Below are positions 7,357-17,567 of a stretch of 64,000 nt of DNA, piece by piece. Every line of letters begins with the position of its first letter. Positions within the stretch are counted from its first letter, which is position 1. Source of the DNA: Flavobacterium sediminilitoris. GTDB lineage: Bacteria > Bacteroidota > Bacteroidia > Flavobacteriales > Flavobacteriaceae. The notes below the pieces were generated by a model. That model was not told where the DNA came from, did not search any database, and was given only the letters and a program-made list of their open reading frames with translations. The position numbers were made by a program, and so were the translations under genes. The stretch is from assembly GCF_023008245.1 (NCBI RefSeq), contig NZ_CP090145.1:3286001-3350000 (forward strand), read 5' to 3'.

Positions 7357-10300
7357 TTAGTTTACCGCTATCTTTTTATCTATTTGTGTAAGGATAGTTG
7401 GGTCTTGTATTTCATTGTCTTTGGCAAACAGGAGTACTTTCGACATTACTTCTGCTGATTTTGGATCATCATCGGCAAAAGGGATGAATAGTCTTCCTCT
7501 GTGTTGTGAATGAATAGGTAGGATTGATAAGTATTTTCCTGGTGTTTGATGTACAACTGCACTCCCTAAATGAACGCTATAGTTTGCCATAGTTCCTGTA
7601 ATTAAGGCATGTGATTCTTTTACCTCAACATTATTAATTTTGAATAATCGCAGTGTCTCTCTTAGTAATACGGCTCTCATTTCAATAGAAGAATGACTGG
7701 CTTCTGGATCTACTCCTCCAACGTGGGCTACGCTTACTACGAGGTCTATGTCGCGCATTACTTCTGAAAATATTCTTGGGTTAATGTCTTCAAAAGGAAT
7801 GTTTTTATAGTCTTTTAATGAATGGAACTCTATGGTTTCTAGTGTTGGGCTTTCTACATCTGCTGGTGAAAACCAATCGGCCATGGCATATAGTTTTACT
7901 TGGAAACCTGCTGCATGGAATACTTTTTGTAAGCCTTCTTCATAATCTACTTTCCAACCTTTGTTTTTTAAAAGTGCTAAGGTTTGTTTTGGATGTACTT
8001 GATGTCCTGCATATCTACGAGAAATTGCTCTTTCGGCTAACTCGTCTGGTGTAGGTACATATAACTCTCTAAACACTTGTTTGAATGGCTGTACTAACTT
8101 GTTATCAAAACAATACGATTGGAAATCTGTCCAAACAGCATTAGCATGCAAATCATAACAATGTGCTATTCTAAATGTTGGGTTTTGATCTAATGGAATA
8201 ATTTCTCCTGTAGCTGCTACTAAATTACCCGAAGAAAAGAAACCTACTTGTGTATCATTGGCTACAAATACTAATTTTTCTAAATGTTTTGAAATTACTG
8301 GATGTTCAAATAGGTTTGTCATTTCGTCTAATGTAAAAGCATCTCCTCTTACCATAGCTTCTTCGAGTCCTTTTCTTGAACGTGACCATTGCTCTCGCAT
8401 GGTTTTTCTATAACCAGTTAGTTCTATTAGTTCTTTTTCTTTTTTTAGTTTGGCAGGTATGGCTTTTAATTTTTTATCGCCTTTGGTTACTTCTAAATCG
8501 GCTTTACCTTCTTGGTTTATAACTAAGCTAATGGTTACATCATCGAAAGTAATGGCAGTATCTTTTGATAATATTTGCTGTACTTGTTTGGTTTCCATTG
8601 CCCATGTTAATCGCATTGGGTCTACATAGCCTGCATTTCGGGCTAAGTTTTCCATAGCAACACTAAGAGCCAAAGCTTCACTGGTTTGTTTCATGGAACC
8701 AAACTCTTTGCTTTCTTTTTTAAATTGTTGCAGGTATTCATAGCGCTGTAAAACGTCTTTTTCTGGATTGGTTTTACTAAGTGGTACTAATCCATAAACA
8801 CGCAAATAATCTTGATCGCGTTTGTCTTTTACTTTTGCGGTTACTTCTCTAATTTTTAAACTTCCGGTTAGGGTATCAGAATATAAGCGTGCTCTTCGGT
8901 GTCCGTTTCCATCGGTTATGAATTTGGCTGCATCGTATAATATTTCCCATTTGGCTTTTCCTAATTGTTTGTATGATGATATAAACCAGTCTTTATCAAC
9001 AGCTCCGTTTTTAAAGTCTTGTAGGTCTATTGCAGAATATTTGGCTACTTCGCTTTCTAATTCGGAATTAACATCGCTATAACTTGATGTTTTAGTGTGG
9101 GCATGTAACCACCAAATGCCTTCATCTAGTCCTTTCCAGTCTAGGTAATTGCTAATTAGTTTTTGCCATTGTGGTGCGTAGATAGCTGCCTGAACCAGAC
9201 GTTCTTCTGTGAGTTTACTTTTTTGTATTAATGTGTTAAATGTTTCTTGAGTATCTGTTTGTAATGGGAAACATCTTTTTAATAAGAAGCTAAATAGTTT
9301 TTGCTTACTCATTTCGTTATAACCCCATGAATAGATATAGCCTTTGTATATATTGGCTTTTCCTACGTTTTCTAGAAGTTCTACAAAGCGATTGGCTCCG
9401 TATATTTTTTCTAAACGTTGTACTAAATGGGTTACGGATGTATTGGCATCTCCTCGTTTGACTTCAATATCTAAGAATGCTTTTCTTATTTTATCTATCA
9501 TTGGCGATAAGAAAGGAAAGTTTTTCTTTAGGTTAGCGCTATCATGTTCTCTACGGTTGTTTTTATCTCCTGTTAATAAAGATAATCTGTTACCATCTAA
9601 AATGCCTTCATATAGTTCTCCTTCGGTTATATATTTGTTTTCGTAAGCCACACAATACATGTACAAAGGTGGTTTGATAAAGGAATAATTTTCTTTTAGG
9701 CCAGATAATTGATACCATCTATATAGATTCCAAACTTTATGTTGCTGTTCTGTTGTTAATTTATTTAGTGAAATTGCTTCTAAGAATACGCCAAAATAAG
9801 ATTCGCTTTGAAAACCATTACCTCTGTCTGAACTTCTATAATAATTGTTTTTTTCGGGCTTATATTCATACTCTAAAACTGATTGAGGTAAATTACTAAA
9901 GAGTTTTGAACAGGCATCTATAAGGTACTCTTGTTTTTCTTTGAAAGGGAATTTTAGTTTTAATGCATTTATAATTTTAAACAAAGGGTTTGACCAATAG
10001 TATTTATCTTTCTTAGGATTTGGGATTTCATTATGATAGTAGAATACATATTCTTCTAATATATCTCTCCATACTTTTCTATCGCAAGCGGTTGCAAAAC
10101 TTAATAAGAATAAATCTATAGGCTGTAATTCTTCAGTAAGATACCAATTTTCCCAAACTGTATGTAATGGGTAATTCACAAAACGCTCTTCTGGTGTTAC
10201 TTTGTCTGTTAATCTTTTTTGTTCACTAAAGTTGTTTCCTAATAGTACTTTTTCTCTAGTATTATCATAATATTCTATTTCATATTCGTAATCTTTATTA

Positions 10301-12426
10301 GCTTCAAAAAGATTGTATAATCTATCTAATGCTTCTTTGATTGTTTCATATGGTTTTGAAAAACCATATTTATTTTTTTGGGTTACTTGTGTGTAGAAGG
10401 AGTCTTTTGCTATTTCGGGTAAAGCATAAGTAGAAATTGCATTTGGATCATAAAAACCATAGCCATTTTCTTGTGATAATACTTCTATATCATTAGATGG
10501 ATTTATTTGTTCTAAAAACTTAGATTCTCTTTCGGAAAGGTTGCTTTTTTCTGAAAATGCTTTTATCCATTCTTTTATTTTTTCAGGTAATTTTTCTGCT
10601 TTTTGAAGTTGTAAAATAAGGTCTAAAGCACTCATTCGTTGTTCAATGTTTCCTTTTTCTATAATTCCTTCTACAAAAGAGATTAAAATGCTATCGTCTT
10701 GTTTTATTAGCATTTCAATTATATTTTTCTTCAGAGTAGAATTTTTACGTTTCAGTAAGTCTTCAAAAAGGTCTAATTCTGTTTTATTTAATTCTACAGC
10801 ACTCAATGTACAAATAGCGGAAGCCATTATAGCTTCTCCTCTATCTTTTATTACTTTTGAGGCAAACTCTCTTTGAAATTCTGTTGGTTTTTCTTTTAAA
10901 GCAGTCGTATTATTTTTTAAAGCATAAAAAGAATAACAGTAGTATTTTCCTAATATTTCTCGGGTTATTTTTTCTCTTAAATGAATTGATAGGTTGTCAA
11001 AATCATCTAATATAAGTTGTAAATATTCTTGATTTTCTCCTACTAGTGCCATTGCTGAAGCATATAGCGTATCGCGTTCAAATTTAACAGTAGACCAAGA
11101 GAATACTTTTCCTTCAAATGTTTTTTCTTTTACAGTTATAGATTGTGTTAAATCATATACTTTTTGAAAAAAGTTGGGATAATCTGGGTTATTTATATAG
11201 TATTTTCCTTTTGTGTTTGCTTCTAACAAGGCTTTTAATCTATACGATACAAAAGCTAGTATTTGAAGGTTGTCTGTTTCTAATGCTTTGTAATAAATAG
11301 GCATTTCTATGTAAGGATCGTTTGTTTCACCTGTAAATCGTATGGCTAAACATTTTTTTTCTATGGATCCATTTTCTAATAAATCATGCAAATAAGGTAC
11401 TGTTTTTTGAATATCTAAAACGCCTTGTACCCATAATGCCATGTAAACTTCGTTATTGTTTTTACTTTGAATGCCTGCTGGTATACTATCTTGATTTGCA
11501 AAATAGTGCGATGCAAATTGAAGAATGTTACGCACTGTGGTTTCTTTTTCTGCTTCCCAACCTAGTCCTGTCCAGGTATCTATTGCTCTTACTACTGATG
11601 AAAAACGAGTTAATTTATTTTCAATAATAACGTTTATCATGTATTCTAAGGCTTCTATACTTGTTTCGTCTAACGATTCTAGAACTGTTTGACGCAATCC
11701 TTCTTGTCGTTGTGCAGCAAGTAATAGTTTTTCTACTAGCTCCCAAGAGCTTTTCTTTTCACTATTTAGTAAGGCCTTAATTATGTTTTTTGATACTTTT
11801 CCTACTGTTTCTTTATTAAAAATAATATCTTCAATTAATTGATATACTTTTTGATCTCCAGCGTCTATTGCTGCTGACCAAATCATAAACTGGTTTTGAG
11901 GATTGGTTATTTCTGTATCATATTTTATTTGTTCTTCTATGGTTAAATTGTAATAGATATTATCTCTATATTGATACAAATAAGAACCTAAAAGTAATGT
12001 TCTTAGAAAGTTGACTTGGTTTACTAATAAAATTTTATTGTGATTTGGAGCTCTAAATGAACGTCTTGCATATCCTGTTTGATAGGCTTTATAAGGGAGC
12101 TTATTCCAAGCCTCTTTTACATATTTGGCATTGGTTTCTCCAAAGAAGTAAAGTAATAAATCATAATATTTTGGATTGTCCCACATATCATTAGTAACCC
12201 ATTTCTCAAAAAGAGTTGATTCTTCTGATCCTAGAGAAATGTAATAACTGTAGTTGTTTTTTATGGTTACTAATTGGCATCCAAATTCTGCAACTACTTT
12301 TTCTAGTTTATTATTTTGTATTTGTTTTAGTATAAAATCATTATTTATACATTCTTCTAATTCTCTTTTATAGCGAGCAAGAGGGTTCTCTATTACATTT
12401 TTCGCTAATGCAAGTTCAATTGACAT
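7357..12426 (-). CDS. Very large DUF4132 domain protein
   Basis: The 1689-residue protein has no signal peptide or membrane segment and is probably cytosolic. The first 700 residues are helix-rich and look like HEAT-type repeats. The C-terminal third (about 1230-1689) matches the DUF4132 family, with conserved blocks around YAGHQVHPKQTLALL, YAMADWFSP, and the closing SQHRGRLFIPFADDDP. DUF4132 is also found with a WGR domain in E. coli MolR/YehI-type proteins; no WGR domain is seen here. The molecular function is unknown. A 144-residue gene starts the same transcript 46 bases upstream, and a strong terminator follows. The uninterrupted frame argues for a working gene. Confidence 0.8.
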   Translation of the reverse strand: MSIELALAKNVIENPLARYKRELEECINNDFILKQIQNNKLEKVVAEFGCQLVTIKNNYSYYISLGSEESTLFEKWVTNDMWDNPKYYDLLLYFFGETNAKYVKEAWNKLPYKAYQTGYARRSFRAPNHNKILLVNQVNFLRTLLLGSYLYQYRDNIYYNLTIEEQIKYDTEITNPQNQFMIWSAAIDAGDQKVYQLIEDIIFNKETVGKVSKNIIKALLNSEKKSSWELVEKLLLAAQRQEGLRQTVLESLDETSIEALEYMINVIIENKLTRFSSVVRAIDTWTGLGWEAEKETTVRNILQFASHYFANQDSIPAGIQSKNNNEVYMALWVQGVLDIQKTVPYLHDLLENGSIEKKCLAIRFTGETNDPYIEMPIYYKALETDNLQILAFVSYRLKALLEANTKGKYYINNPDYPNFFQKVYDLTQSITVKEKTFEGKVFSWSTVKFERDTLYASAMALVGENQEYLQLILDDFDNLSIHLREKITREILGKYYCYSFYALKNNTTALKEKPTEFQREFASKVIKDRGEAIMASAICTLSAVELNKTELDLFEDLLKRKNSTLKKNIIEMLIKQDDSILISFVEGIIEKGNIEQRMSALDLILQLQKAEKLPEKIKEWIKAFSEKSNLSERESKFLEQINPSNDIEVLSQENGYGFYDPNAISTYALPEIAKDSFYTQVTQKNKYGFSKPYETIKEALDRLYNLFEANKDYEYEIEYYDNTREKVLLGNNFSEQKRLTDKVTPEERFVNYPLHTVWENWYLTEELQPIDLFLLSFATACDRKVWRDILEEYVFYYHNEIPNPKKDKYYWSNPLFKIINALKLKFPFKEKQEYLIDACSKLFSNLPQSVLEYEYKPEKNNYYRSSDRGNGFQSESYFGVFLEAISLNKLTTEQQHKVWNLYRWYQLSGLKENYSFIKPPLYMYCVAYENKYITEGELYEGILDGNRLSLLTGDKNNRREHDSANLKKNFPFLSPMIDKIRKAFLDIEVKRGDANTSVTHLVQRLEKIYGANRFVELLENVGKANIYKGYIYSWGYNEMSKQKLFSFLLKRCFPLQTDTQETFNTLIQKSKLTEERLVQAAIYAPQWQKLISNYLDWKGLDEGIWWLHAHTKTSSYSDVNSELESEVAKYSAIDLQDFKNGAVDKDWFISSYKQLGKAKWEILYDAAKFITDGNGHRRARLYSDTLTGSLKIREVTAKVKDKRDQDYLRVYGLVPLSKTNPEKDVLQRYEYLQQFKKESKEFGSMKQTSEALALSVAMENLARNAGYVDPMRLTWAMETKQVQQILSKDTAITFDDVTISLVINQEGKADLEVTKGDKKLKAIPAKLKKEKELIELTGYRKTMREQWSRSRKGLEEAMVRGDAFTLDEMTNLFEHPVISKHLEKLVFVANDTQVGFFSSGNLVAATGEIIPLDQNPTFRIAHCYDLHANAVWTDFQSYCFDNKLVQPFKQVFRELYVPTPDELAERAISRRYAGHQVHPKQTLALLKNKGWKVDYEEGLQKVFHAAGFQVKLYAMADWFSPADVESPTLETIEFHSLKDYKNIPFEDINPRIFSEVMRDIDLVVSVAHVGGVDPEASHSSIEMRAVLLRETLRLFKINNVEVKESHALITGTMANYSVHLGSAVVHQTPGKYLSILPIHSQHRGRLFIPFADDDPKSAEVMSKVLLFAKDNEIQDPTILTQIDKKIAVN

Positions 12427-12472
12427 AGTATTATTGTTTTTTATATAGTATTGATTTTTTTCTTGTTGTTTG

Positions 12473-12907
12473 TTACCAATAACTTCCTGATAAGAAGGTA
12501 AGTCTTATAAAGGTAAGCGCTTTGTTTTCAGATAGCTCTATAGTATCAGAAAGTGTTTGAAGCTCATCATCGCCATAAAAGACAGCAAACAATCCGTCTT
12601 CATAAGCTAAAAGAGCTGTTTCTTTTGCTTTTTGTAAATCGATTATATTATGGTTATAAAGTGCTCCAAAGCCTACTTTTCCTGTGTCTGTTAAAATAGG
12701 TAAATAGTTTTCTTTGGGTAAATGAATGGTATCTTGATCGTCCCATTCAAAAGAGGAAGTTTTAAATTTTTCAACCTGACTTTCTACAACAGCTTCAAGT
12801 AGGTCTTTTAAAGTTACTATTGAGCTAGAAAGTGCTAAACTAATTGTATTATTTTGTAATATAGGATGTTTTTTTCCTAATTGTTTTACTGAAATAGTTA
12901 ATTCCAT
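12473..12907 (-). CDS. Small hypothetical protein paired with the DUF4132 gene
   Basis: The 144-residue acidic protein has no signal peptide, membrane helix or known catalytic motif. It begins MELTISVKQL, which suggests a beta strand-rich fold, and ends with a conserved-looking hydrophobic tail (LTFIRLTFLSGSYW). It lies 46 bases upstream of the DUF4132 gene on the same strand, so the two almost surely form an operon. I do not recognise the family. A role as a partner or substrate of the large protein is a guess from position only. Confidence 0.55.
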   Translation of the reverse strand: MELTISVKQLGKKHPILQNNTISLALSSSIVTLKDLLEAVVESQVEKFKTSSFEWDDQDTIHLPKENYLPILTDTGKVGFGALYNHNIIDLQKAKETALLAYEDGLFAVFYGDDELQTLSDTIELSENKALTFIRLTFLSGSYW

Positions 12908-13280
12908 AAATGTTATTTTACCATTATATTATACTATTATTATTCACTTTCATTCTATAGTGCCTAACTGTTTTATAGCATATAATATATTATGTTTTAC
13001 AAGGCTCTAATTTAATAATTTTTACAATATAAAAAGTATTCATTCTTGTATTTTTATAAGATATTTATTACATATATTTTTATTATAATGCAGAATAAAA
13101 CAGATTCCTAAAAAAAGGAACTACAATAATTTTAACACACATATAGTTAAAAAAATACATATTTAATATCATTACAGTTAAATTTAATGTTATTAATTAA
13201 TATAAATGATAGTTTTTAAGATATCCAGTTATTTTTTTATTAATTTTATTCTATTACAAATCAAATAAATTATATAGCAT
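12908..13280. other. Very AT-rich gene-free stretch
   Basis: These 370 bases lie between the divergent DUF4132 operon and the first small peptide gene. They must hold both promoters, but no convincing TAnnTTTG element with a -33 partner was found on either strand. No open frame of note is present. Confidence 0.4.
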
Positions 13281-13445
13281 ATGTTAGACAACATTTTAAC
13301 GTTAGATGGGATTAAAAAATTGGAAAGAAAAGAGCAAAGAGGAATCCAAGGAGGAAGAGCAAAATGCACTGATGATTATGGAAACTGTATCAAATATGGT
13401 CGATTTTGCGCGGAATTAGAATGCGTTTGGGGACCACTTGATTAA
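13281..13445 (+). CDS. Double-glycine leader peptide, RiPP/bacteriocin-type precursor
   Basis: A 54-codon frame starts with a leader (MLDNILTLDG, then KKLERKEQRGIQGG) ending in Gly-Gly at residues 24-25, the cut site used by C39 peptidase transporters. The core of 29 residues contains three Cys (28, 34, 42 or close by) and two acidic patches. The leader pattern, with basic and glutamate residues before Ile-Gln-Gly-Gly, is like the ComC/GG-motif precursors of Bacteroidota. No maturation enzyme or transporter is nearby. The peptide was found by direct reading and is too short for a routine gene call. A bidirectional terminator follows it. Confidence 0.65.
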   Translation: MLDNILTLDGIKKLERKEQRGIQGGRAKCTDDYGNCIKYGRFCAELECVWGPLD

Positions 13446-13461
13446 AAAGCTTTTTTATAAA

Positions 13462-13490
13462 AAAACCTAGACCAAAAGTCTAGGTTTTTA
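13462..13490. terminator. Bidirectional terminator between the two small peptide genes
   Basis: AAAACCTAGAC at 13462-13472 pairs perfectly with GTCTAGGTTTT at 13478-13488 around a 5-base loop. It has A and T runs on both sides, so it can stop transcripts from both convergent genes. Confidence 0.85.
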
Positions 13491-13509
13491 ATATTTTGTT
13501 TTTAACGAT

Positions 13510-13710
13510 TTATTGTGGAAAACAAGTATCACTTACCATTACACAACATCTATGTTGTGGAGGAAGATTGAAATAATATTCACACGTAGGTGCCATTGGT
13601 GGTCCCATATAAGTACTACAGTCGCAGCTATTCCCTCCTCCATTAACTGTTTTTTGCTCGTTTCTTGATAACGTTTGTGTTCCTTTTAAACTTAAAATTG
13701 ATTTTTTCAT
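13510..13710 (-). CDS. Double-glycine leader peptide, second RiPP/bacteriocin-type precursor
   Basis: The 66-residue peptide starts MKKSILSLKG, a leader type seen repeatedly in Flavobacteriaceae, and has Gly-Gly-Gly at about 24-26 after KTVN. The core of 40 residues is rich in Cys (six: about 29, 31, 43, 55, 56 and 63), Pro and aromatic residues. The high Cys content suggests disulfides or thioether cross-links. It faces the other small precursor gene tail to tail. No peptidase-containing transporter or modifying enzyme is in the window, so export would depend on genes elsewhere. Confidence 0.7.
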   Translation of the reverse strand: MKKSILSLKGTQTLSRNEQKTVNGGGNSCDCSTYMGPPMAPTCEYYFNLPPQHRCCVMVSDTCFPQ

Positions 13711-13936
13711 AATGAGTAATTTGTTTGTTTCTTCAACTTTTTTTAGGTCAATTGAAGTTTTTGACCATTATTGTAATACTATTCTATTCTTTGCTTAATA
13801 GAAGATGAAAATACTATATTTATATTAAACTTTAAAAAATTTAACAGTATTTACATACTATTTTTCACCATTTAAAAACAAATTCCTACAATTTAAAAGT
13901 TTTTTTCTAAATATTAAATTCTAAAACGCTTAAATC

Positions 13937-15001
13937 TTATTGATACATTTCTTCTCTAATTTTAATTAGATTAGCTATCGCTTTTTCTTTTATAGGCATT
14001 TCTGGAAGGTTGCATTTTTCATATTCCATTTCAATAGTTTCGATTAAATGATCTGCTATTTCAAGCAAATCATCATAATCCATTGCTCCTGCTTTTATTG
14101 CTAATAATTCTTCTCTATTTGTTACTCTAATATTTAGTTTACCTGTTGTTATTATTTGCTTTGCAGATTGTAGTAATCGTATTGTATGCATCATGTTTTT
14201 TGAATCATACTGTTTTCCGTGTTTTTGGTTTGTATTGTAACGATCTTCATTTCTTTTTGCTATCCAATCCCAATATTCTGCATATTCTTTACAATACATT
14301 GAATATCCTTCTAAATTACATGACAAATAAGCTATTTGTTTTTCTTCTTTTGGTACAGAGGACAATGAAACTTCGTTAGATGCTTTATTTTTAATGATGC
14401 CTTTATATCCTAAATTTTTATTTTTATCATAAAATAATGCAAAGATTCCTTTCGCATTTGATACTTTCATTAATCCGCAATTTTCCTGTTTGTAATCTTG
14501 CTTTTTTAACCATTTTTCTAATGAGATTGATTCTTCATTATTCACACCAAATACATAGCAGAAATCTAATAGACTTTTTCGCTCTTTTGGAATAGGGTTA
14601 ACTATTTTCTTTTTTAATCCTCTTGCTTTTTTAATTTGAGTGATGGCATACCCTGCAAAACTATCTTTGCTAAGCTTAGATAAAAAATCTTCTATTTGTA
14701 AAAGATTCATAATTGGATGTTTGTATAAAATACAATCTTCGGGTGTGGCTAATATTTCTAATATGTTAGGATTATTTTTTAATAATAATTCTATAAAACG
14801 TCCTATTTCATAGTAAACCTCATCGTTTGTTTCATTACTAATTTGTGGAATATATTCTAATCCGAAAAATGCTTCTTTAGGTAAATAATACACTCCTTTT
14901 ATATCTGTATCTGATGTAGATGTATTTAATCCAAACGATTTGCTTCCTGAAATAACTTCAAAGAGAATAAGGTTTTTTGTTTTTAATTCTTGAATCGTCA
15001 T
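13937..15001 (-). CDS. Nucleotidyltransferase of the RlaP/YcgL-like superfamily
   Basis: The 354-residue protein carries the polymerase-beta nucleotidyltransferase signature: GS at 19-20, then DTD at 31-33 (the metal-binding aspartates). The third acidic residue probably lies in the EVYYEIGRFIELLL segment near 65-78. The helical C-terminal half matches the COG3541 group. Members transfer nucleotides to unknown, probably RNA, targets. It is the second member of this superfamily in the window; the shorter one at 27186-27932 is only distantly similar. It stands alone, with no partner in the same transcript. Confidence 0.75.
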   Translation of the reverse strand: MTIQELKTKNLILFEVISGSKSFGLNTSTSDTDIKGVYYLPKEAFFGLEYIPQISNETNDEVYYEIGRFIELLLKNNPNILEILATPEDCILYKHPIMNLLQIEDFLSKLSKDSFAGYAITQIKKARGLKKKIVNPIPKERKSLLDFCYVFGVNNEESISLEKWLKKQDYKQENCGLMKVSNAKGIFALFYDKNKNLGYKGIIKNKASNEVSLSSVPKEEKQIAYLSCNLEGYSMYCKEYAEYWDWIAKRNEDRYNTNQKHGKQYDSKNMMHTIRLLQSAKQIITTGKLNIRVTNREELLAIKAGAMDYDDLLEIADHLIETIEMEYEKCNLPEMPIKEKAIANLIKIREEMYQ

Positions 15002-15227
15002 AAAGGCTTTAATTATTTAATGCTTCGAAATTAAGTTTTTTACTTCTTTTTAGTTTCAATTATTATTTGTTTTTTGCTAAAAACTCAAAATTCTTTAGTA
15101 AATTACATTTTCGGTTTTACTATAACCGTTATAAAGCTGTAACTGTTTTTTACTCCGAGTCATAGTAAATAGCGTTTTATTTTCGCCTTTATTTTGAAAA
15201 AGGTATCTCTGTCGCATGTGGTTTATT

Positions 15228-15235
15228 TATATTTG
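15228..15235 (+). promoter_or_regulatory. Putative -7 element for the hybrid histidine kinase
   Basis: TATATTTG fits TAnnTTTG and lies 18 bases before the ATG at 15254. A -33 TTG at the usual distance is not seen. Confidence 0.35.
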
Positions 15236-15253
15236 ATTTTAAGATAATTACGA

Positions 15254-17446
15254 ATGAAAAAAATATTTTTCTTTTTTGCTTCATTAATTACATTAAGTTC
15301 TTTTTCACAAAATAAGAACATTGATAGTCTATTGATAGCATCCGAAGAATTTGTTTATAGAGAATTTGATAATGATATTGATCCTTCTATCATTTTCGAA
15401 TTAATAAAAAGGCAACCTGAAATTGGAGATATTAATAAACTTGCACTTTCTAACTTTTATATTGCTCATTATTATTATTCCATTTTTGATTATAAAAATT
15501 CGGAAGAATATTATATAAAAGCACTAGATGAATTTTATGAAATTAAGAATTGGGGATTATATATTAATACTATAAAGGATTTAGTTTCTATTTATAGGGT
15601 TAATAAAGAAACCGATAAGATTAAAAATATTCTTTTAAAGAGTATTACTATTGCACAAAATGAAGAAGTAGGTTTTTATATTTTAAATTCTATACACGAG
15701 TTAATTATCTATTTTTCTTATGATGTTAATGAACCTGAAAAGGCTATTGAATATGGAAAATTATTTTTTGATAAACTGGACTATTTTGATAAACAAAACA
15801 TTACGTCTTCTGAATTTTTATATACTAAAACTGTCGATGCTAATATAGCTTACCTAGAATTAGGACATAGTTATTTAAGATTAAAAGAGTATGGAAAAGC
15901 TAAAGAATACTTAGAAAAAGCTCTTGTCTTTTTTGAAAAACGATCTGATTCTGAAAAACTTTCTAGAGTTTATAATCATTTACTTAAATGGGCTATCTCT
16001 ACTAATCAATCTAAAGAACTTACTTTTAATTATTTAACCGAACTTGAAAAGAATATTAATACACAAAATGATATTGAGTTTAAAAGGTTTAAGATTGCTG
16101 TAAAAGAAACAAATAATTTAACTGAAATAAAGAAAAATTTAAAAGAGACTCAAATAAAAAACAAGCAATTATCTAAGTATAATATTATTTTACTGCTATC
16201 TATTTCAATAACAATAATTAGTGTTATTCTTATTTTATTTATCATTTATAAATACTATAAAATACAAAAAGAGAGAAACAACAGACTGGCTTATGAAAAT
16301 TTAATTTTAGAAAAAATTGATGAAGAAAGGAATAATTATTTATCAATAATATCGCATGAATTAAAAACGCCTGTTTTTACAATTTCTGGATTATCTTCTC
16401 TTCTGAAAGAGAATAATTATGACAAAGAATCAATTACTATGATTAAAGAAACTAGTGATTATCTTTTACATTTAATTAAAAACATTCTATTGTTACCTTA
16501 TTTAGAAGATGGAAATTCAAAATTAAATAGTCCTCAAAAGGAAGCCTTTAACATTATAGTACTTATAAAAAATATTATTGATAGTTATAATTTCATTGCA
16601 AATCAAAAGCAAATTAAAATACTATATGAATCTGATAATATTAACTTGTCTCAAGATGTAATTGGTTACAAACAAAAAATTTCTCAAATAATAATAAATT
16701 TACTTCTAAATGCTATAAAATATTCTCCTAATGGAAAGGAAATCATAATCAAAACTATTATAGATAAAGTTAAAAATACTGATTATATAAAAATGCGCTT
16801 TTATATAATAGATAATGGTTGTGGAATAAAACCCGAGTTTCATTCTAAAATTTTTGAATACCGAAAAAAAATAAACCCAGAGGTTGAAGCCAGCCCTAAT
16901 GACATGAAAGGTATAGGTGTAGGTTTATATGTTGTTTCTAAACTTTTAAAAGAATTGGATTCTGAAATAAAATTTGAGTCCGAATTTGGTAAGGGAAGTA
17001 CTTTTCATTTCTCTTTAAATTTAAAGCTACATGATGCAATTAAAAAGCAAACGAAATATGAACTTATTTCCCCTATAAACATTCTTATTATTGATGACAA
17101 TAAGCTAAACATATTAGTTACAAAAAAAATTGTAAAAAACTTAGGGTTCAATGCTTTTTGCTGTACAGATGAGGACGATATTTTACATATAATAGAGCAA
17201 AACAAAATTCAATTAATTCTTATGGATATAAATATGCCTTATAGAAATGGTTATCAATTATCTAAGATGATAAAAGAACAATTTAATCTTATTATAATAG
17301 CGCATACCGCTGGAAATAATGTTATGAAAAATTCTCCAAAAGTTATTGATGCAAAAATTGATGATGTTATAACAAAACCATATAAAGAAGAAGAATTATT
17401 AGAGAAAATAGTTCTTTTCTTCTCTGAAAATTTTAAACTAAATTAA
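15254..17446 (+). CDS. Hybrid sensor histidine kinase with TPR sensor and receiver domain
   Basis: The 730-residue protein begins with a signal peptide (MKKIFFFFASLITL, cut near residue 19). A periplasmic TPR-type helical region follows (about 30-300), then one membrane helix (about 309-332) and a cytosolic kinase. The phospho-accepting His367 sits in SHELKTP. The N box (NLLLNAIKYSP, near 485), DNGCGI and GIGVGLYVV give the ATP-binding domain. The C-terminal receiver domain has LMDINMP with phospho-acceptor Asp near 657 and ITKPY with the conserved Lys. No output regulator gene is adjacent, so the signal may pass to an unlinked LytTR or HPt protein. The T9SS cargo gene that follows is a possible target by position only. 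Confidence 0.9.
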   Translation: MKKIFFFFASLITLSSFSQNKNIDSLLIASEEFVYREFDNDIDPSIIFELIKRQPEIGDINKLALSNFYIAHYYYSIFDYKNSEEYYIKALDEFYEIKNWGLYINTIKDLVSIYRVNKETDKIKNILLKSITIAQNEEVGFYILNSIHELIIYFSYDVNEPEKAIEYGKLFFDKLDYFDKQNITSSEFLYTKTVDANIAYLELGHSYLRLKEYGKAKEYLEKALVFFEKRSDSEKLSRVYNHLLKWAISTNQSKELTFNYLTELEKNINTQNDIEFKRFKIAVKETNNLTEIKKNLKETQIKNKQLSKYNIILLLSISITIISVILILFIIYKYYKIQKERNNRLAYENLILEKIDEERNNYLSIISHELKTPVFTISGLSSLLKENNYDKESITMIKETSDYLLHLIKNILLLPYLEDGNSKLNSPQKEAFNIIVLIKNIIDSYNFIANQKQIKILYESDNINLSQDVIGYKQKISQIIINLLLNAIKYSPNGKEIIIKTIIDKVKNTDYIKMRFYIIDNGCGIKPEFHSKIFEYRKKINPEVEASPNDMKGIGVGLYVVSKLLKELDSEIKFESEFGKGSTFHFSLNLKLHDAIKKQTKYELISPINILIIDDNKLNILVTKKIVKNLGFNAFCCTDEDDILHIIEQNKIQLILMDINMPYRNGYQLSKMIKEQFNLIIIAHTAGNNVMKNSPKVIDAKIDDVITKPYKEEELLEKIVLFFSENFKLN

Positions 17447-17567
17447 TTTATTTTCTAAATAAACAACTTAAAATAAATTATAATTATATTTTTTAACTAA
17501 AAAATAGAAAATAAATAAAATAAAAAGTTAATTTTACAAAAACCAAACATTTAAACATTTAAAGAAC

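Noticed and set aside
8822..9082. Open frames on the plus strand inside the DUF4132 gene
   Set aside because: They are short, have no domain and lie fully inside a convincing 1689-codon gene.
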